Of a stretch of 54,206 nucleotides of DNA, positions 18,594 through 27,105 are shown in pieces. The position numbers and the translations under genes are program-made. The DNA comes from Cyanobacteria bacterium SBLK (lineage in GTDB: Bacteria > Cyanobacteriota > Cyanobacteriia > Cyanobacteriales > Spirulinaceae), in the NCBI GenBank assembly GCA_017746715.1, contig JAGHZQ010000091.1:1-54206 (forward strand), given 5' to 3'. Under the pieces are notes generated by a model. That model was not told where the DNA came from and ran no database searches. It saw only the letters and a program-made list of their open reading frames with translations. Position 1 is the stretch's first letter. Each line of letters starts with the position of its first letter.

Positions 18594-19376
18594 TTAGTTT
18601 GAGAGTAGGCGATCGCAAATTTTTAACAGTGTTTTGTCTCCGATGCCTTTCCCTTTCATTCGTTCTTGGATATTAACTAAAGATGTAAACTTGCTCTTGT
18701 CGCGTTCTTTCACTAGGTTTTCAAGCGCATTGTTTTTAACACCAATCCCTTTCAAACGAGAAACTAATTCCTCAAGTTTTAACATATTTAATGCTTCAAC
18801 TGGTGGTAACGATTCCTGCTTTTCTTTCTCTAATTTTTTAAGTCGATTCTCAAAATTTTGCGTGTTCTCTTTATCTTTTTGTTCCATTTCTGCTAAACGC
18901 TTTTCAAATCGTGACTCAATTTGAGTTAATCGAGTATGATAGCCTAATAATTGAGATTCAAACTGAGAGTTATCGCTGATAACAACAGGTGAAGGCGATA
19001 CAGTTTCACCTCCTTTGCGATCGGGTTCTGGTGTAGGAGCTACAACAGGAACAGCAACAGAGCGCGATTGTCTTAATAGTTTAACTTGTTCTTGTAAAGC
19101 CTCTTCTTGCTCGCCTTCCAAAATAAAAGCGCCAACCATTTCTCCTTTACGCAAATCGATTTCTCTTGCGCGTGCTGCTGCGTAATATTCTAGAGCACCT
19201 TCAACAATTTCATAAGCCTCTGAACCTTGACGACGTAAAATAATAGGATCGACAATACCTTGTACTGCTAAAATTGCATTCGCGAGTTTTTCAATAACAT
19301 CATCGGAAAACTCAGAGCGAGCAATATCTGGCGGTTGAATGCGTTTAACGGGAACGAAAACAGGAGCGAGTCTCAT
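18594..19376 (-). CDS. ParB-like protein with coiled coil
   Basis: 260 residues. The first 90 resemble a ParB/Srx N-terminal domain (VPVKRIQPP, then LANAILAVQGIVDPIILRR, YEIVEGALEYYAAARARE); the usual GERR-type box appears as EGALEYYAA. A proline-rich linker, a coiled coil at about 135-190 (KRLAEMEQKDKENTQNF) and a helical C terminus with two short GIG/GKGIG turns follow. No central HTH of canonical ParB is evident. It overlaps the upstream nuclease-ParA fusion gene by 4 bp, indicating translational coupling and a joint function. Confidence 0.75.
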   Translation of the reverse strand: MRLAPVFVPVKRIQPPDIARSEFSDDVIEKLANAILAVQGIVDPIILRRQGSEAYEIVEGALEYYAAARAREIDLRKGEMVGAFILEGEQEEALQEQVKLLRQSRSVAVPVVAPTPEPDRKGGETVSPSPVVISDNSQFESQLLGYHTRLTQIESRFEKRLAEMEQKDKENTQNFENRLKKLEKEKQESLPPVEALNMLKLEELVSRLKGIGVKNNALENLVKERDKSKFTSLVNIQERMKGKGIGDKTLLKICDRLLSN

Positions 19377-20875
19377 ATCGTTACTCCTATTTTATTCAAA
19401 ACTTCCATTGCTAATAGTTCAAACTCTTGAGCCGCTTTAGAATCTGGTCTGTAATCAAAAATAGAGCGAGGATCGGGGATATCTAAATCACCTACTGATT
19501 GGGTTTGTTCGGTACATTTTGCTAATTCATCGCGGTTATAAATCACGGCTTCCAAAACATTTAAACCATAACGTTCTGGAATAACTTTTAAGCGCTTCTT
19601 AAAGGTATGTTGGATAAATTTAGAGTTTGTAGAGATGTTACAAGCAACAAGACCTAAAACGTCTAGCGTTGAAAAGTTTATTTGTTGCCTAAATGTGTTA
19701 ATATCTTTGACAAAATTTTTAACATTAGATAAGCCTTGATTAGCAAAGGGTTTTAAATCTGAGGGAATCAGCAAATAATCTGCTGAAATCAAAGCAATCC
19801 TTGCATAAACATTCAAAGAAGGAGGCGTATCAATTAAAACAATATCATAATCATTTTTAACTTTTGCCAATTTATTTTTTAACATTAACCGAGTTCGATC
19901 TTGTTGCATAATATCGTTTTCACTTTCCATCAACATAATGTGTGATGGAACTACATCAATTTCTGGATCGGTAAATTGAGATTTTCTGGCAATGTCTGGA
20001 ATAAAATCTAAATCCTCACTCATTAAAACGTGAAAGATATTTGAGTCTTTGATATCATCATCTTTTTCGTCGTCAAATTTAACCAAACCCGTTGCAAAAG
20101 TTGTATTTGCCTGACTGTCCATATCGATAATCAAAACTCTTTTTCTTTTCTTGCGAAAGGCAGCAGCGAGATGTATTACCGTTGTGGTTTTACCAACACC
20201 ACCCTTGTTATGATAAATCGCAATTGTTTTCATGTTTGACTTGTTTGCCTCCAGAGCTAAATTAATAGGATGTGAAACTGCGCGATCGCTATCCGATTCC
20301 TCGGAACTTGATTTGGGAATGGAGATCGCCTCATCATTATTTTTGGGATTGCGATCGCTGTCTTCATTGGGAGTCTGAGAAAGATTACTTGTTTTGAGAT
20401 TCTCTCTCCCAATTAATGCTTTAATTTGGTTGAGATTATCGTGAATTTCCCAACCGAAACAGCTAAACTTTAGCGTAATCTCCTCATTTTTCCTCTCATA
20501 AATCCGAATTTCTTTACCATTGGTCAGCAAACCGTAACGAACGGATAATTGAGTTAAATATCGTCGTAATTTGCGAACGTGGTCATCTAAGTTTTCCTTG
20601 GGATGTTTTGCCTCTATCACGACAGTTGACAGGAAATCACCTCTAATTGTCAGAGGTGATTTTTGGGTTGCAAAAGCCAAAAAATCAAAACGCACGTTTT
20701 TATAAGCAACCTCTTGATACCAGCGATCGTTAGAATAACCCAACGCGGGTAAGAGGTATTGTACGATAAGTTTGCTCTCAACTTCACTTTCATTGCGACA
20801 CAGATCTGGATTAAACCTAAACTCTGGATTAAAACTCAACGATCGCCTCCTCAATATTTTTGTTTGCGGGCGCAA
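19373..20875 (-). CDS. fusion of type I restriction-like nuclease domain and ParA ATPase
   Basis: 500 residues in two parts. Residues 1-150 look like the N-terminal domain of type I restriction R subunits: RFDFLAF (Asp), VVIEAKHP (ExK), a helix with LRRYL, and YGLLTNGKEIRIYE. A low-complexity linker (about 160-212, Asn/Ser/Asp-rich) leads to a complete ParA domain starting MKTIAIYHNKGGVGKTTT, with A' motif DMDSQANTT and Walker B IVLIDTPPS. The signature Lys of ParA is present. An ATG at 20233 (codon 215) could also give a free ParA. With the overlapping ParB-like gene this forms a partition-like pair; the nuclease-like domain could bind or cut DNA. Confidence 0.8.
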   Translation of the reverse strand: MRPQTKILRRRSLSFNPEFRFNPDLCRNESEVESKLIVQYLLPALGYSNDRWYQEVAYKNVRFDFLAFATQKSPLTIRGDFLSTVVIEAKHPKENLDDHVRKLRRYLTQLSVRYGLLTNGKEIRIYERKNEEITLKFSCFGWEIHDNLNQIKALIGRENLKTSNLSQTPNEDSDRNPKNNDEAISIPKSSSEESDSDRAVSHPINLALEANKSNMKTIAIYHNKGGVGKTTTVIHLAAAFRKKRKRVLIIDMDSQANTTFATGLVKFDDEKDDDIKDSNIFHVLMSEDLDFIPDIARKSQFTDPEIDVVPSHIMLMESENDIMQQDRTRLMLKNKLAKVKNDYDIVLIDTPPSLNVYARIALISADYLLIPSDLKPFANQGLSNVKNFVKDINTFRQQINFSTLDVLGLVACNISTNSKFIQHTFKKRLKVIPERYGLNVLEAVIYNRDELAKCTEQTQSVGDLDIPDPRSIFDYRPDSKAAQEFELLAMEVLNKIGVTI

Positions 20876-21070
20876 TCTCTTTACTCAATACTCTTATCAC
20901 AAAAACAACTCAAAACCCCCCCTGTTAGAGAAGTTTCGTAAAATAACACAAAGATTTACAAAATGCAAAAATATTGATTGATACTTCATGAAGCGGAGAA
21001 AATCGAGACCTTTTCCCAAAATTCGAGCTTCAGATTATGATTGAGGTTGGCAAATACGCAACGCAGCTAT

Positions 21071-21961
21071 ATGGGATATATTGTTTCGATCGCAAACATG
21101 AAAGGGGGTGTGGGGAAAACCACCATTACGGTTAACTTGGGGACTTGTCTGGCACGCGATCGCCGCAAACGCGTTCTCATCGTCGATCTCGATACCCAAA
21201 TTAATGCTACCCTCAGCATGATGCCGCCATTGTACTTTGCTAAGTTAAAACAAGAACGGCGCACCCTGAAAACCCTCGTGCATCAAACCATTAGAACGGA
21301 AACCGAAGAACGACTCTCTATCGAGCAAGTCATCTATCGCGATATTTGTCAAGTTAAAGGGTTGGATATTCTGGCAGGAGATGTAGAACTCTATGATGAT
21401 TTTGTTTTATCGGCCTTAATTTCCACAAAATCGCAATCCCATCAGCAAGACTTCGAACGAACTTGGAATAATGTCGAAAACAATCTCATTCGCGTTCTCC
21501 TCAAACCCATTGTCAAACAATACGACTTAATTTTACTCGACTTTCCCCCAGGGGATAGTTTAATTACCCGAAGTGCTTTGCTTGCCAGTCATTATTACTT
21601 AATTCCAGCCAAAGCCGAACCCCTTTCCGTCGTCGGTATTGGTTTGTTAGAAAGTCGTGTCGAACAACTCAAAAAAGCCAGTCGTGCCGCGATCGAATCT
21701 CTCGGAATCGTGTATACAGCTCGAGGGCAAACAACCAATATGGAACAGAAAGTCAAACATCGTCTCAAACAGGAATTTGGAGAAGATAAAATATTTTCGA
21801 CAGAAATTCCTCTCAATGTTGAGGTTGCCCGAGCGGTTGATGATTTTCAACCCGTTGTCCTCAATAGCCCTCATTCTTCTGGTGCAAAAGCCTTTGTGAA
21901 ACTGACTCCAGAGTTTTTGCGAAAATTAGCAAAAATTGTTAAAAGCAAACAGAAAAAATAA
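21071..21961 (+). CDS. ParA/MinD-family ATPase, tandem copy 1
   Basis: The start at ATG 21071 (MGYIVSIANMKGG) is preferred over an in-frame TTG at 21041 because it matches the start of the next gene. 296 residues. Deviant Walker A NMKGGVGKTT with signature Lys, A' motif DLDTQINATLS, Walker B LILLDFPPGD. The family polymerises or dimerises on DNA in an ATP-dependent way to position cargo. It is clearly a paralogue of the following gene; both share QVKGLDIL/DVAGLDLL and end in PVVLNSPHSSGAKAF / PVVLNTPNSSGSKAF. The 195-bp gap to the divergent fusion gene probably holds both promoters. No ParB or McdB-like partner follows directly. Confidence 0.85.
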   Translation: MGYIVSIANMKGGVGKTTITVNLGTCLARDRRKRVLIVDLDTQINATLSMMPPLYFAKLKQERRTLKTLVHQTIRTETEERLSIEQVIYRDICQVKGLDILAGDVELYDDFVLSALISTKSQSHQQDFERTWNNVENNLIRVLLKPIVKQYDLILLDFPPGDSLITRSALLASHYYLIPAKAEPLSVVGIGLLESRVEQLKKASRAAIESLGIVYTARGQTTNMEQKVKHRLKQEFGEDKIFSTEIPLNVEVARAVDDFQPVVLNSPHSSGAKAFVKLTPEFLRKLAKIVKSKQKK

Positions 21962-22014
21962 GCCGTATCCTAAAATTTTAGATATTAACCTAGTTCCCTC
22001 GGGAGATTCTCCGC

Positions 22015-22890
22015 ATGGCATTGGTGCTAACAACAATCAATATGAAAGGTGGAGTGGGAAAAACTACTCTAACCGTTAATCTAGCAACTTGTTTGGCCAA
22101 AAATCATGCCAAGCGCGTTCTTATTGTCGATTTGGATTCACAAATTAGTGCAACTTTAAGTGTTATTGCTCCTCATGATTTTTCGCGTTTGCGGAAAGGA
22201 AGGCGCACGATTAGTTATTTAATTGATAAGGTAATTCGCCCCTATATTACTCGCAAATATTCCACCGAACATATGATCGTTCCATCGGTTGCCGATGTCG
22301 CAGGATTGGATTTACTTCCAGGAGATATTGAGCTTTACGATGAATATACGATCGCAGAAACTCTTTATAAAAAAGCGACAAAAGAGGATATGGGAAAATT
22401 TTCACGAGTTTGGCAACAGTTTGAAAGTATTCTCATTCAAACTGTTCTCGCGTCTGTCAGGGATCGCTATGATTTTATTCTCATTGATTGCGCTCCGGGT
22501 TATAACCTTTTAACGCGAAGTGCGATTGTTGCCAGTGATTTTTATTTGCTTCCTGCCAGACCCGAACCTTTATCTTTAATTGGCATTCAACTATTAGAAA
22601 GAAGAATCGAAAAACTCAAAAAACAATATAATCCTCATCTCAATGTTAATTTATTAGGCATTGTTTTTATTTTGTCTGGAGGAATGTTTAGCGGTCGCTA
22701 TTACAATCAAGTGATGCAACGCATCGAGCAAGATTTTACGGCTAACAAAATTTTTAAAACGCGAGTACCCATGGATGTCAATGTTGCCAAAGCTGTTGAC
22801 AATTTTACCCCTGTTGTTCTCAATACGCCTAATTCATCGGGGTCAAAGGCATTCCTCAAAATTGCAGAAGAATTTATACAAAAAGTTTGA
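22015..22890 (+). CDS. ParA/MinD-family ATPase, tandem copy 2
   Basis: 291 residues, starting MALVLTTINMKGGVGKTT, 53 bp after its paralogue. A' motif DLDSQISATLS and Walker B ILIDCAPGY are intact. The two copies differ most between about residues 60 and 90 and in the SGGMFSGRYYNQ loop near 220, the surface where ParA proteins contact partners or DNA, so they may have separated roles or form heterodimers. The C terminus KIAEEFIQKV lacks the basic tail (VKSKQKK) of copy 1. Confidence 0.85.
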   Translation: MALVLTTINMKGGVGKTTLTVNLATCLAKNHAKRVLIVDLDSQISATLSVIAPHDFSRLRKGRRTISYLIDKVIRPYITRKYSTEHMIVPSVADVAGLDLLPGDIELYDEYTIAETLYKKATKEDMGKFSRVWQQFESILIQTVLASVRDRYDFILIDCAPGYNLLTRSAIVASDFYLLPARPEPLSLIGIQLLERRIEKLKKQYNPHLNVNLLGIVFILSGGMFSGRYYNQVMQRIEQDFTANKIFKTRVPMDVNVAKAVDNFTPVVLNTPNSSGSKAFLKIAEEFIQKV

Positions 22891-22904
22891 ATTTGTTGTT
22901 AGTG

Positions 22905-22978
22905 TCTTGGTGCGCGTTCCCTGTCTTGGTCAGCATTCCCTCTCTTGGTGCGCGTTCCCTTGGCGAATTCGATTCGCC
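22905..22978. repeat. three 19-bp tandem units followed by a hairpin
   Basis: Units begin with tcttgg at 22905, 22924 and 22943; units 1 and 3 are nearly identical (tcttggtgcgcgttccct) and unit 2 differs in the centre. Directly after them GGCGAAT-TCG-ATTCGCC (22962-22978) is a perfect 7-bp stem with a 3-nt loop. The hairpin could end or stabilise the ParA transcript, though no T tract follows. Confidence 0.7.
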
Positions 22979-23030
22979 GGGGTCGCACCGCTTGTTAGTT
23001 ATTGGTTATTGGTTGCTGGAATTGCGATCG

Positions 23031-23510
23031 CTAGAGCTGTTTAAGATAAAGCCGATCGCAACGCGGGGTTTCTCCTCCCGTTGCGATTTGATACCCGCAG
23101 CTTTCATAAAGTTTGACCGCTTCTTTAAGAACTGTCGCCGTTTCCAACCAAATTTCTTGAAATTCTCGTTGAGCGATCGCTCCTTCCAATTGCTGTAATA
23201 AGAAGCGTCCCAAACCTTTTCCCCGGACTTCGGGTAATAAGTACATTTTCCGGACTTCCACCGCTTTATTGCCTTTTTCAAGAGGATAATAAGCTCCCGT
23301 GCCGACAATTTTGCCCAATCGTTCCACCACCCAAAACTCTCCCCCTCGGTTTAAGTAACATTCTTCAACTTCAACAACATCGCGATCGCTTCGTTCGGGC
23401 TCCCACGGCAAACCATACTCCAACAAAACATCACGAATGAGAGAAGAAGCAGCACGGCGATCGCCGCTCTCCCAATCCCGTACCAAAAAATCTCGATAAA
23501 TTTGTCGCAT
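23031..23510 (-). CDS. GNAT-family N-acetyltransferase
   Basis: 159 residues starting MRQIYRDFLVRDWESGD. The acetyl-CoA loop is RGKGLGRFLL preceded by VRKMYLLPEV, a textbook GNAT motif A; the C terminus has AVKLYESCGYQ. The acceptor is unknown. A dispersed repeat separates it from the upstream miaE gene on the same strand. Confidence 0.85.
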   Translation of the reverse strand: MRQIYRDFLVRDWESGDRRAASSLIRDVLLEYGLPWEPERSDRDVVEVEECYLNRGGEFWVVERLGKIVGTGAYYPLEKGNKAVEVRKMYLLPEVRGKGLGRFLLQQLEGAIAQREFQEIWLETATVLKEAVKLYESCGYQIATGGETPRCDRLYLKQL

Positions 23511-23531
23511 AATTCAGCGAATAACAAACAA

Positions 23532-23584
23532 CCAACACTTCGACTTCGCGGTTGCTGAACTTGTCGAAGTACAGTGCGAGCAAC
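23532..23584. repeat. dispersed intergenic repeat, copy A
   Basis: The segment from ccaacacttcg through gttgctgaacttgtcgaagt to acagtgcgagcaacc matches the copy at 25283-25338 over most of its length. It contains the complementary pieces acttcg and cgaagt, so it can fold. Confidence 0.8.
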
Positions 23585-23587
23585 CAA

Positions 23588-24187
23588 TTAACTGTGAATC
23601 CTCGGTTCTGGGTGCAGTGTTGCCAGAATTGCACTTTCAGCAATGGCGAGGGCCTTTAAACGAGAATCTACGGTGTCGCGATCGCAATATTCGCAAGCCA
23701 ACAACCAATAAACCCCATAATGACGTGCCTCCGAAACCATTAAACCGCGATAAAATGCTGCCAGTTCTCGATTCGGACAATATTGCCCCAACAAGCCCAA
23801 ACGTTCGTGAGAGCGGGCCTCGATCAAACTCGAAACCAGTAGTAAATCCAAAATTCGCTCCGGTTCTTGGCGGCGCACGAGGGCTTTTAATTTTTTACCA
23901 TAAGGCGGTGCATTTAAGGGGGCAAGGGGAATTTGGCGGCGTTCCAACCACTGATTGACTTGCTCGAAATGCTCTAATTCCTCTTTGGCGATCGCCGTCA
24001 ATTTTCGCACCAAACTCGAACGATCGGGGTAGCGAAACATGAGTTCGATGGCAATAGAAGCCGCCTTGCGCTCGCAGTGGGAATGATCTAAAAGAATCGT
24101 ATCGAGATTGTTAATTGCTTGTTCTACCCATTCCCAACGAGTCGGTTGCTGAAGAATTTTTATCTTTGTCAAGGAAAAATCAGACAT
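23588..24187 (-). CDS. miaE: tRNA-(ms2io6A)-hydroxylase MiaE
   Basis: The start at 24187 (MSDFSLTKIKILQQPT) is used; an upstream TTG extends the frame by six codons. About 199 residues, all-helical di-iron carboxylate protein. Iron ligands are visible as HCERKAAS (Glu), KEELEHFEQV (ExxH), SLIEARSHERL (ExxxH region) and VSEARHY (ExxH). The enzyme hydroxylates the isopentenyl group of ms2i6A37 in tRNAs reading UNN codons. Confidence 0.88.
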   Translation of the reverse strand: MSDFSLTKIKILQQPTRWEWVEQAINNLDTILLDHSHCERKAASIAIELMFRYPDRSSLVRKLTAIAKEELEHFEQVNQWLERRQIPLAPLNAPPYGKKLKALVRRQEPERILDLLLVSSLIEARSHERLGLLGQYCPNRELAAFYRGLMVSEARHYGVYWLLACEYCDRDTVDSRLKALAIAESAILATLHPEPRIHS

Positions 24188-24465
24188 GATGCGGAGAAAA
24201 GGCAAGTTTTTCTCTGGTTAGTGTAGCCGATTTACCGATTGGATTGGGGAAAAAAGAAGGTAAAATAAAAGCACTTGTCTGGAATTTTAAGATTTGCTCC
24301 AGTTGACTGACGCTATTATAGGGATATTCGCTTCGGAAGGATAGACAATATCATTTCGAGTTTCGATTGCGAAGTTCGATTTCACCATCGGTAAAATTTT
24401 TCTCAAAATTTTTTTGCGGATTATCTCTAGGGATATAGAAAATACTCGCCCTGCCACTTAACTTT

Positions 24466-25236
24466 ATGGAAGTTCAAAAACAAAACCAAATGACCCGCCG
24501 AATTTTTATTGGGGATGTCCACGGTCACTACGACGCGCTCATGATTTTACTCGATGCGATCGCTCCCGACAGCGAAGATCGCGTTTATTTCGTCGGAGAT
24601 TTAGTGGATCGCGGTCCCAAAAGCGCCCAAGTGGTCGATTTTGTCATGAACGCTCCCTATGAGTGCATCCTCGGCAATCACGAGCAAATGCTAGTAGAGG
24701 TGATGGCAGATCCCGAAATTCCCGAACATTTTCGTCAATCTTGGCTCTATAGCGGCGGTCATGCCACTTTGAAAAGTTATGGCGATCGCGAAATTCCCGA
24801 AGAACATCTGACTTGGCTGAGAAACTTACCGAGTTATCTCGATTTGGGCGATATTTGGCTGGTTCATGCCGGAGTCGATCCGCGTTTGCCCTTAGAGGAA
24901 CAGACTTCAGAACAATTTTGCTGGATTCGCGACGAATTTCACAGCGCCTGCAAGCCTTTTTTTGAAAATAAATTAATTATTACCGGCCATACCATTACGT
25001 TTACCATCCCCGGAGTCATGCCCGGAAAATTGGCGCGAGGTTTGGGTTGGCTCGACATCGATACCGGAGCCTATCACCGTCAAAGCGGTTGGCTGACGGG
25101 AGTGGATATGCACAATAAACGCGTTTATCAAGTCAATACCCGTCAACAACGCCTCCGCTCTTTGGACTTAGAAGAAGCCGCGATCGATATTAAACCGTCA
25201 AGGATTATGCCCCGACGGTTGCTGCAAAAATTATAG
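24466..25236 (+). CDS. calcineurin-like (PPP-type) metallophosphatase
   Basis: 256 residues with the three metal motifs in order: GDVHGH at about 16-21, GDLVDRG at about 45-51 and GNHEQ at about 77-81, followed by the conserved histidines in VHAGVDP and ITGHT. The PPP family includes protein phosphatases and diadenosine tetraphosphatases; the short size and absence of extra domains do not decide between them. The upstream 260 bp hold no other gene. An alternative start is Met9. Confidence 0.88.
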   Translation: MEVQKQNQMTRRIFIGDVHGHYDALMILLDAIAPDSEDRVYFVGDLVDRGPKSAQVVDFVMNAPYECILGNHEQMLVEVMADPEIPEHFRQSWLYSGGHATLKSYGDREIPEEHLTWLRNLPSYLDLGDIWLVHAGVDPRLPLEEQTSEQFCWIRDEFHSACKPFFENKLIITGHTITFTIPGVMPGKLARGLGWLDIDTGAYHRQSGWLTGVDMHNKRVYQVNTRQQRLRSLDLEEAAIDIKPSRIMPRRLLQKL

Positions 25237-25282
25237 GTTTTCAGGAGTCGGTGTTGGAAATTAGAAGCCCGACAACACTTCC

Positions 25283-25338
25283 AACAACACTTCGGCTATG
25301 GGGCTGCTGAGCTTGTCGAAGTACAGTGCAAGCCAACA
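25283..25338. repeat. dispersed intergenic repeat, copy B
   Basis: acaacacttcggc, then ggctgctgagcttgtcgaag and tacagtgcaagccaac, sharing most positions with copy A at 23532-23584. It lies between the convergent phosphatase and M48 peptidase genes. Confidence 0.8.
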
Positions 25339-25350
25339 TCCAACAACCCA

Positions 25351-26223
25351 TTAAATATATCGACGCATGAAGTTTTCATAGGATCGATCGTCAGTTCCTC
25401 CGACTTCATTAGGTTGGGGAGGACTTTCTTGCAGTAGGGTTTGTAAAATTCGCACGCGATCGCCCGTAGCGGGATGAGTGCTGAGAATTGTCGGGACTCG
25501 CGCTCCCCCCTGTTGTCCCAATTTGGTCATAAAAGAAACCATGGCTTGAGGAGCATATCCGGCTTCCCGCAAGGTTTGCAACCCCGTTTTATCGGCATCG
25601 AGTTCGTCCCCTCGACTATTGGGCAGGCTCAGAGCCAGCTGTACGCCAATTTGTACGGCTTGAGAGGTATCCAACCCCGCCGCCGATAAAAGCCCTTGCG
25701 TAATCGCCCGTTCTTTCATCTGTTTAATCGCGTGACGGCCGGTAATATGACCGATTTCGTGACTGACAACGCTTGCAAGTTCGGCTTCATTGTTCGCTAA
25801 CGCCATCAAACCCAAATTGACATAAACAAAACCCCCCATCGTCGCAAAGGCATTAACCGCCGGATCTGCCACCACTTGGAACGTATAGGGAATATCGGGG
25901 CGATCGCTATGAGGAATCAAACGATTGCCAATTTGCTCGACATAATGAATCAAAGCGGGATCTTTAACAATAGGAGTTCCCCGGCGCGCGAGTTGCACGG
26001 TAATCTGTTCGTTGATTTGACTGCCGAGAGAAACTTCTTGTTTATCGGAAATCGTCGATAGCTGTATAATTTGAGCGCCTCGCAAAATCAATTCGATTAA
26101 GGATATCCCTTGAGAAGTTTGTGCCGTTCCCAACCATAAGCTCAAAGCCGTGACGACACTCAACAACCCATACAGCCAACGTTGCTTCTTGCGCCAAAAG
26201 AAATGAGAAAATTTTTCCAACAT
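25351..26223 (-). CDS. M48-family metallopeptidase, exported or membrane-anchored
   Basis: 290 residues. The N terminus has a basic segment and one hydrophobic stretch (WLYGLLSVVTALSLWLG), a signal peptide or anchor. The catalytic motif HEIGH lies at about 149-153, and the third zinc ligand is the Glu of RGDELDADKTG, as in M48 (BepA/LoiP-like) proteases. A distal His in LSTHPATGDRV is also typical. It probably degrades misfolded periplasmic or outer-membrane proteins. Not part of an operon. Confidence 0.9.
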   Translation of the reverse strand: MLEKFSHFFWRKKQRWLYGLLSVVTALSLWLGTAQTSQGISLIELILRGAQIIQLSTISDKQEVSLGSQINEQITVQLARRGTPIVKDPALIHYVEQIGNRLIPHSDRPDIPYTFQVVADPAVNAFATMGGFVYVNLGLMALANNEAELASVVSHEIGHITGRHAIKQMKERAITQGLLSAAGLDTSQAVQIGVQLALSLPNSRGDELDADKTGLQTLREAGYAPQAMVSFMTKLGQQGGARVPTILSTHPATGDRVRILQTLLQESPPQPNEVGGTDDRSYENFMRRYI

Positions 26224-26455
26224 AGCTCGTTTCGCGTGAGGAATGAGATTAAAAGCCTTGGTTTTTATACTGGCATACTTGACTCGATCCGGACGAAATT
26301 TGTTGCTTGGTGAAAGATTCAGTATAGCGATCGCCTGATTTCACCGATCGATCCCTTGTACAAAAATCGCGCTTTACTGTAGAGTAGATGCTTGATAAAG
26401 ATAACAAAATATTTTTTACCCTTGCCAAATCTTGTAATTTGTGTATAAGGGAAAT

Positions 26456-26524
26456 GAAGCGGGCTTCGACGGTCTTTACGATCTCAGTCTCTTCAACGCA
26501 GCCTTCTGTCACGGAGCAAGTCAA
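26456..26524 (-). repeat. 69-bp dispersed repeat, copy 1 (coding-like)
   Basis: Matches 30348-30416 at most positions, beginning gaagcgggcttcga. Read on the minus strand both copies encode EETEIVKT(V/I)EARF, and the differences inside this stretch are synonymous or conservative, as if it were once protein-coding. The end gaagcgggcttc is itself a short palindrome. Confidence 0.8.
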
Positions 26525-26529
26525 TTCCA

Positions 26530-26967
26530 GTGGAGGTGGAAGTGCAGAAAAGGTGTGCGCGAAATCGCAAGCGATCTAAGCGCAGGGCAATTTATTGCCC
26601 GATTCACGGTTGTTATTTAGATAGTGCCAGTCCAAAACATTCCTTATATGTTGACTCCGCGCAACAGCTACAAGCCCGAGGGGTGAGTCGGCGCTCTGCT
26701 TTAATGTTAGTAGCGCAACGAGGCTCTATCGTTGTTTCGGGGGAATGGTTGGAAGCCTTTTGGTGTCCCCAGTGCAAGACGATTGACTGGTATCACGTTC
26801 GTCGAATTGGCGATCGCGAATACAAACTCTCTCCCATCCCTCAAGGTTTATGGCAACAAGCAGTTGGCGTGATCGACCCCCAAGGCAATGTTTCCGTAAG
26901 CGAATTTACCAAGCGACATTCCCGTATGGTTAAGTTTGGGGGTGTAAAAGATTTCCGTTTTATGTAA
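26530..26967 (+). CDS. conserved hypothetical protein with two CxxC-like pairs
   Basis: Up to 145 residues; possible GTG starts at 26530, 26536 and 26542, with no ATG near the conserved part, so the start is uncertain. The protein has CPIHGC near residue 23 and CPQC near 83, which could bind one zinc ion. Between them lies a helix QARGVSRRSALMLVAQRG and the strand VVSGEWLEAFWC. This looks like a small zinc-ribbon protein common in cyanobacteria; function unknown. It ends overlapping the tail of a 25-codon minus-strand ORF. Confidence 0.65.
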   Translation: MEVEVQKRCARNRKRSKRRAIYCPIHGCYLDSASPKHSLYVDSAQQLQARGVSRRSALMLVAQRGSIVVSGEWLEAFWCPQCKTIDWYHVRRIGDREYKLSPIPQGLWQQAVGVIDPQGNVSVSEFTKRHSRMVKFGGVKDFRFM

Positions 26968-27037
26968 TATATCGAGCAGCAATGACCACCTGTTTTAATT
27001 CTGTTTGAGAAAGGGTAGAAACTGCAAATTTTTCCAT
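26960..27037 (-). CDS. possible 25-residue small protein
   Basis: A short frame encoding MEKFAVSTLSQTELKQVVIA followed by ARYIT and a stop. It is preceded by a strong AGGAGG 8 nt before the ATG, which is unusual in this window and is the reason to list it. Its end overlaps the 3' end of the plus-strand hypothetical gene. It could be a real microprotein or the 5' remnant of a longer lost gene. Confidence 0.3.
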   Translation of the reverse strand: MEKFAVSTLSQTELKQVVIAARYIT

Positions 27038-27105
27038 GTTTCAAGCCTCCTGTCCGGGCCAAAAGGTTAGAATTTTGAATTAATAATTTTTAATTTTGAA
27101 TTGTA

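Noticed and set aside
24206..24465. Sigma70-like promoter ttgact...tatagg before the phosphatase gene
   Set aside because: The two boxes are only about 8 bp apart, far from the normal spacing.
26249..26524. 91-codon minus-strand frame containing the 69-bp repeat
   Set aside because: Only the repeat part looks coding-like; the rest shows no conservation signal, so I kept the repeat and not a gene.
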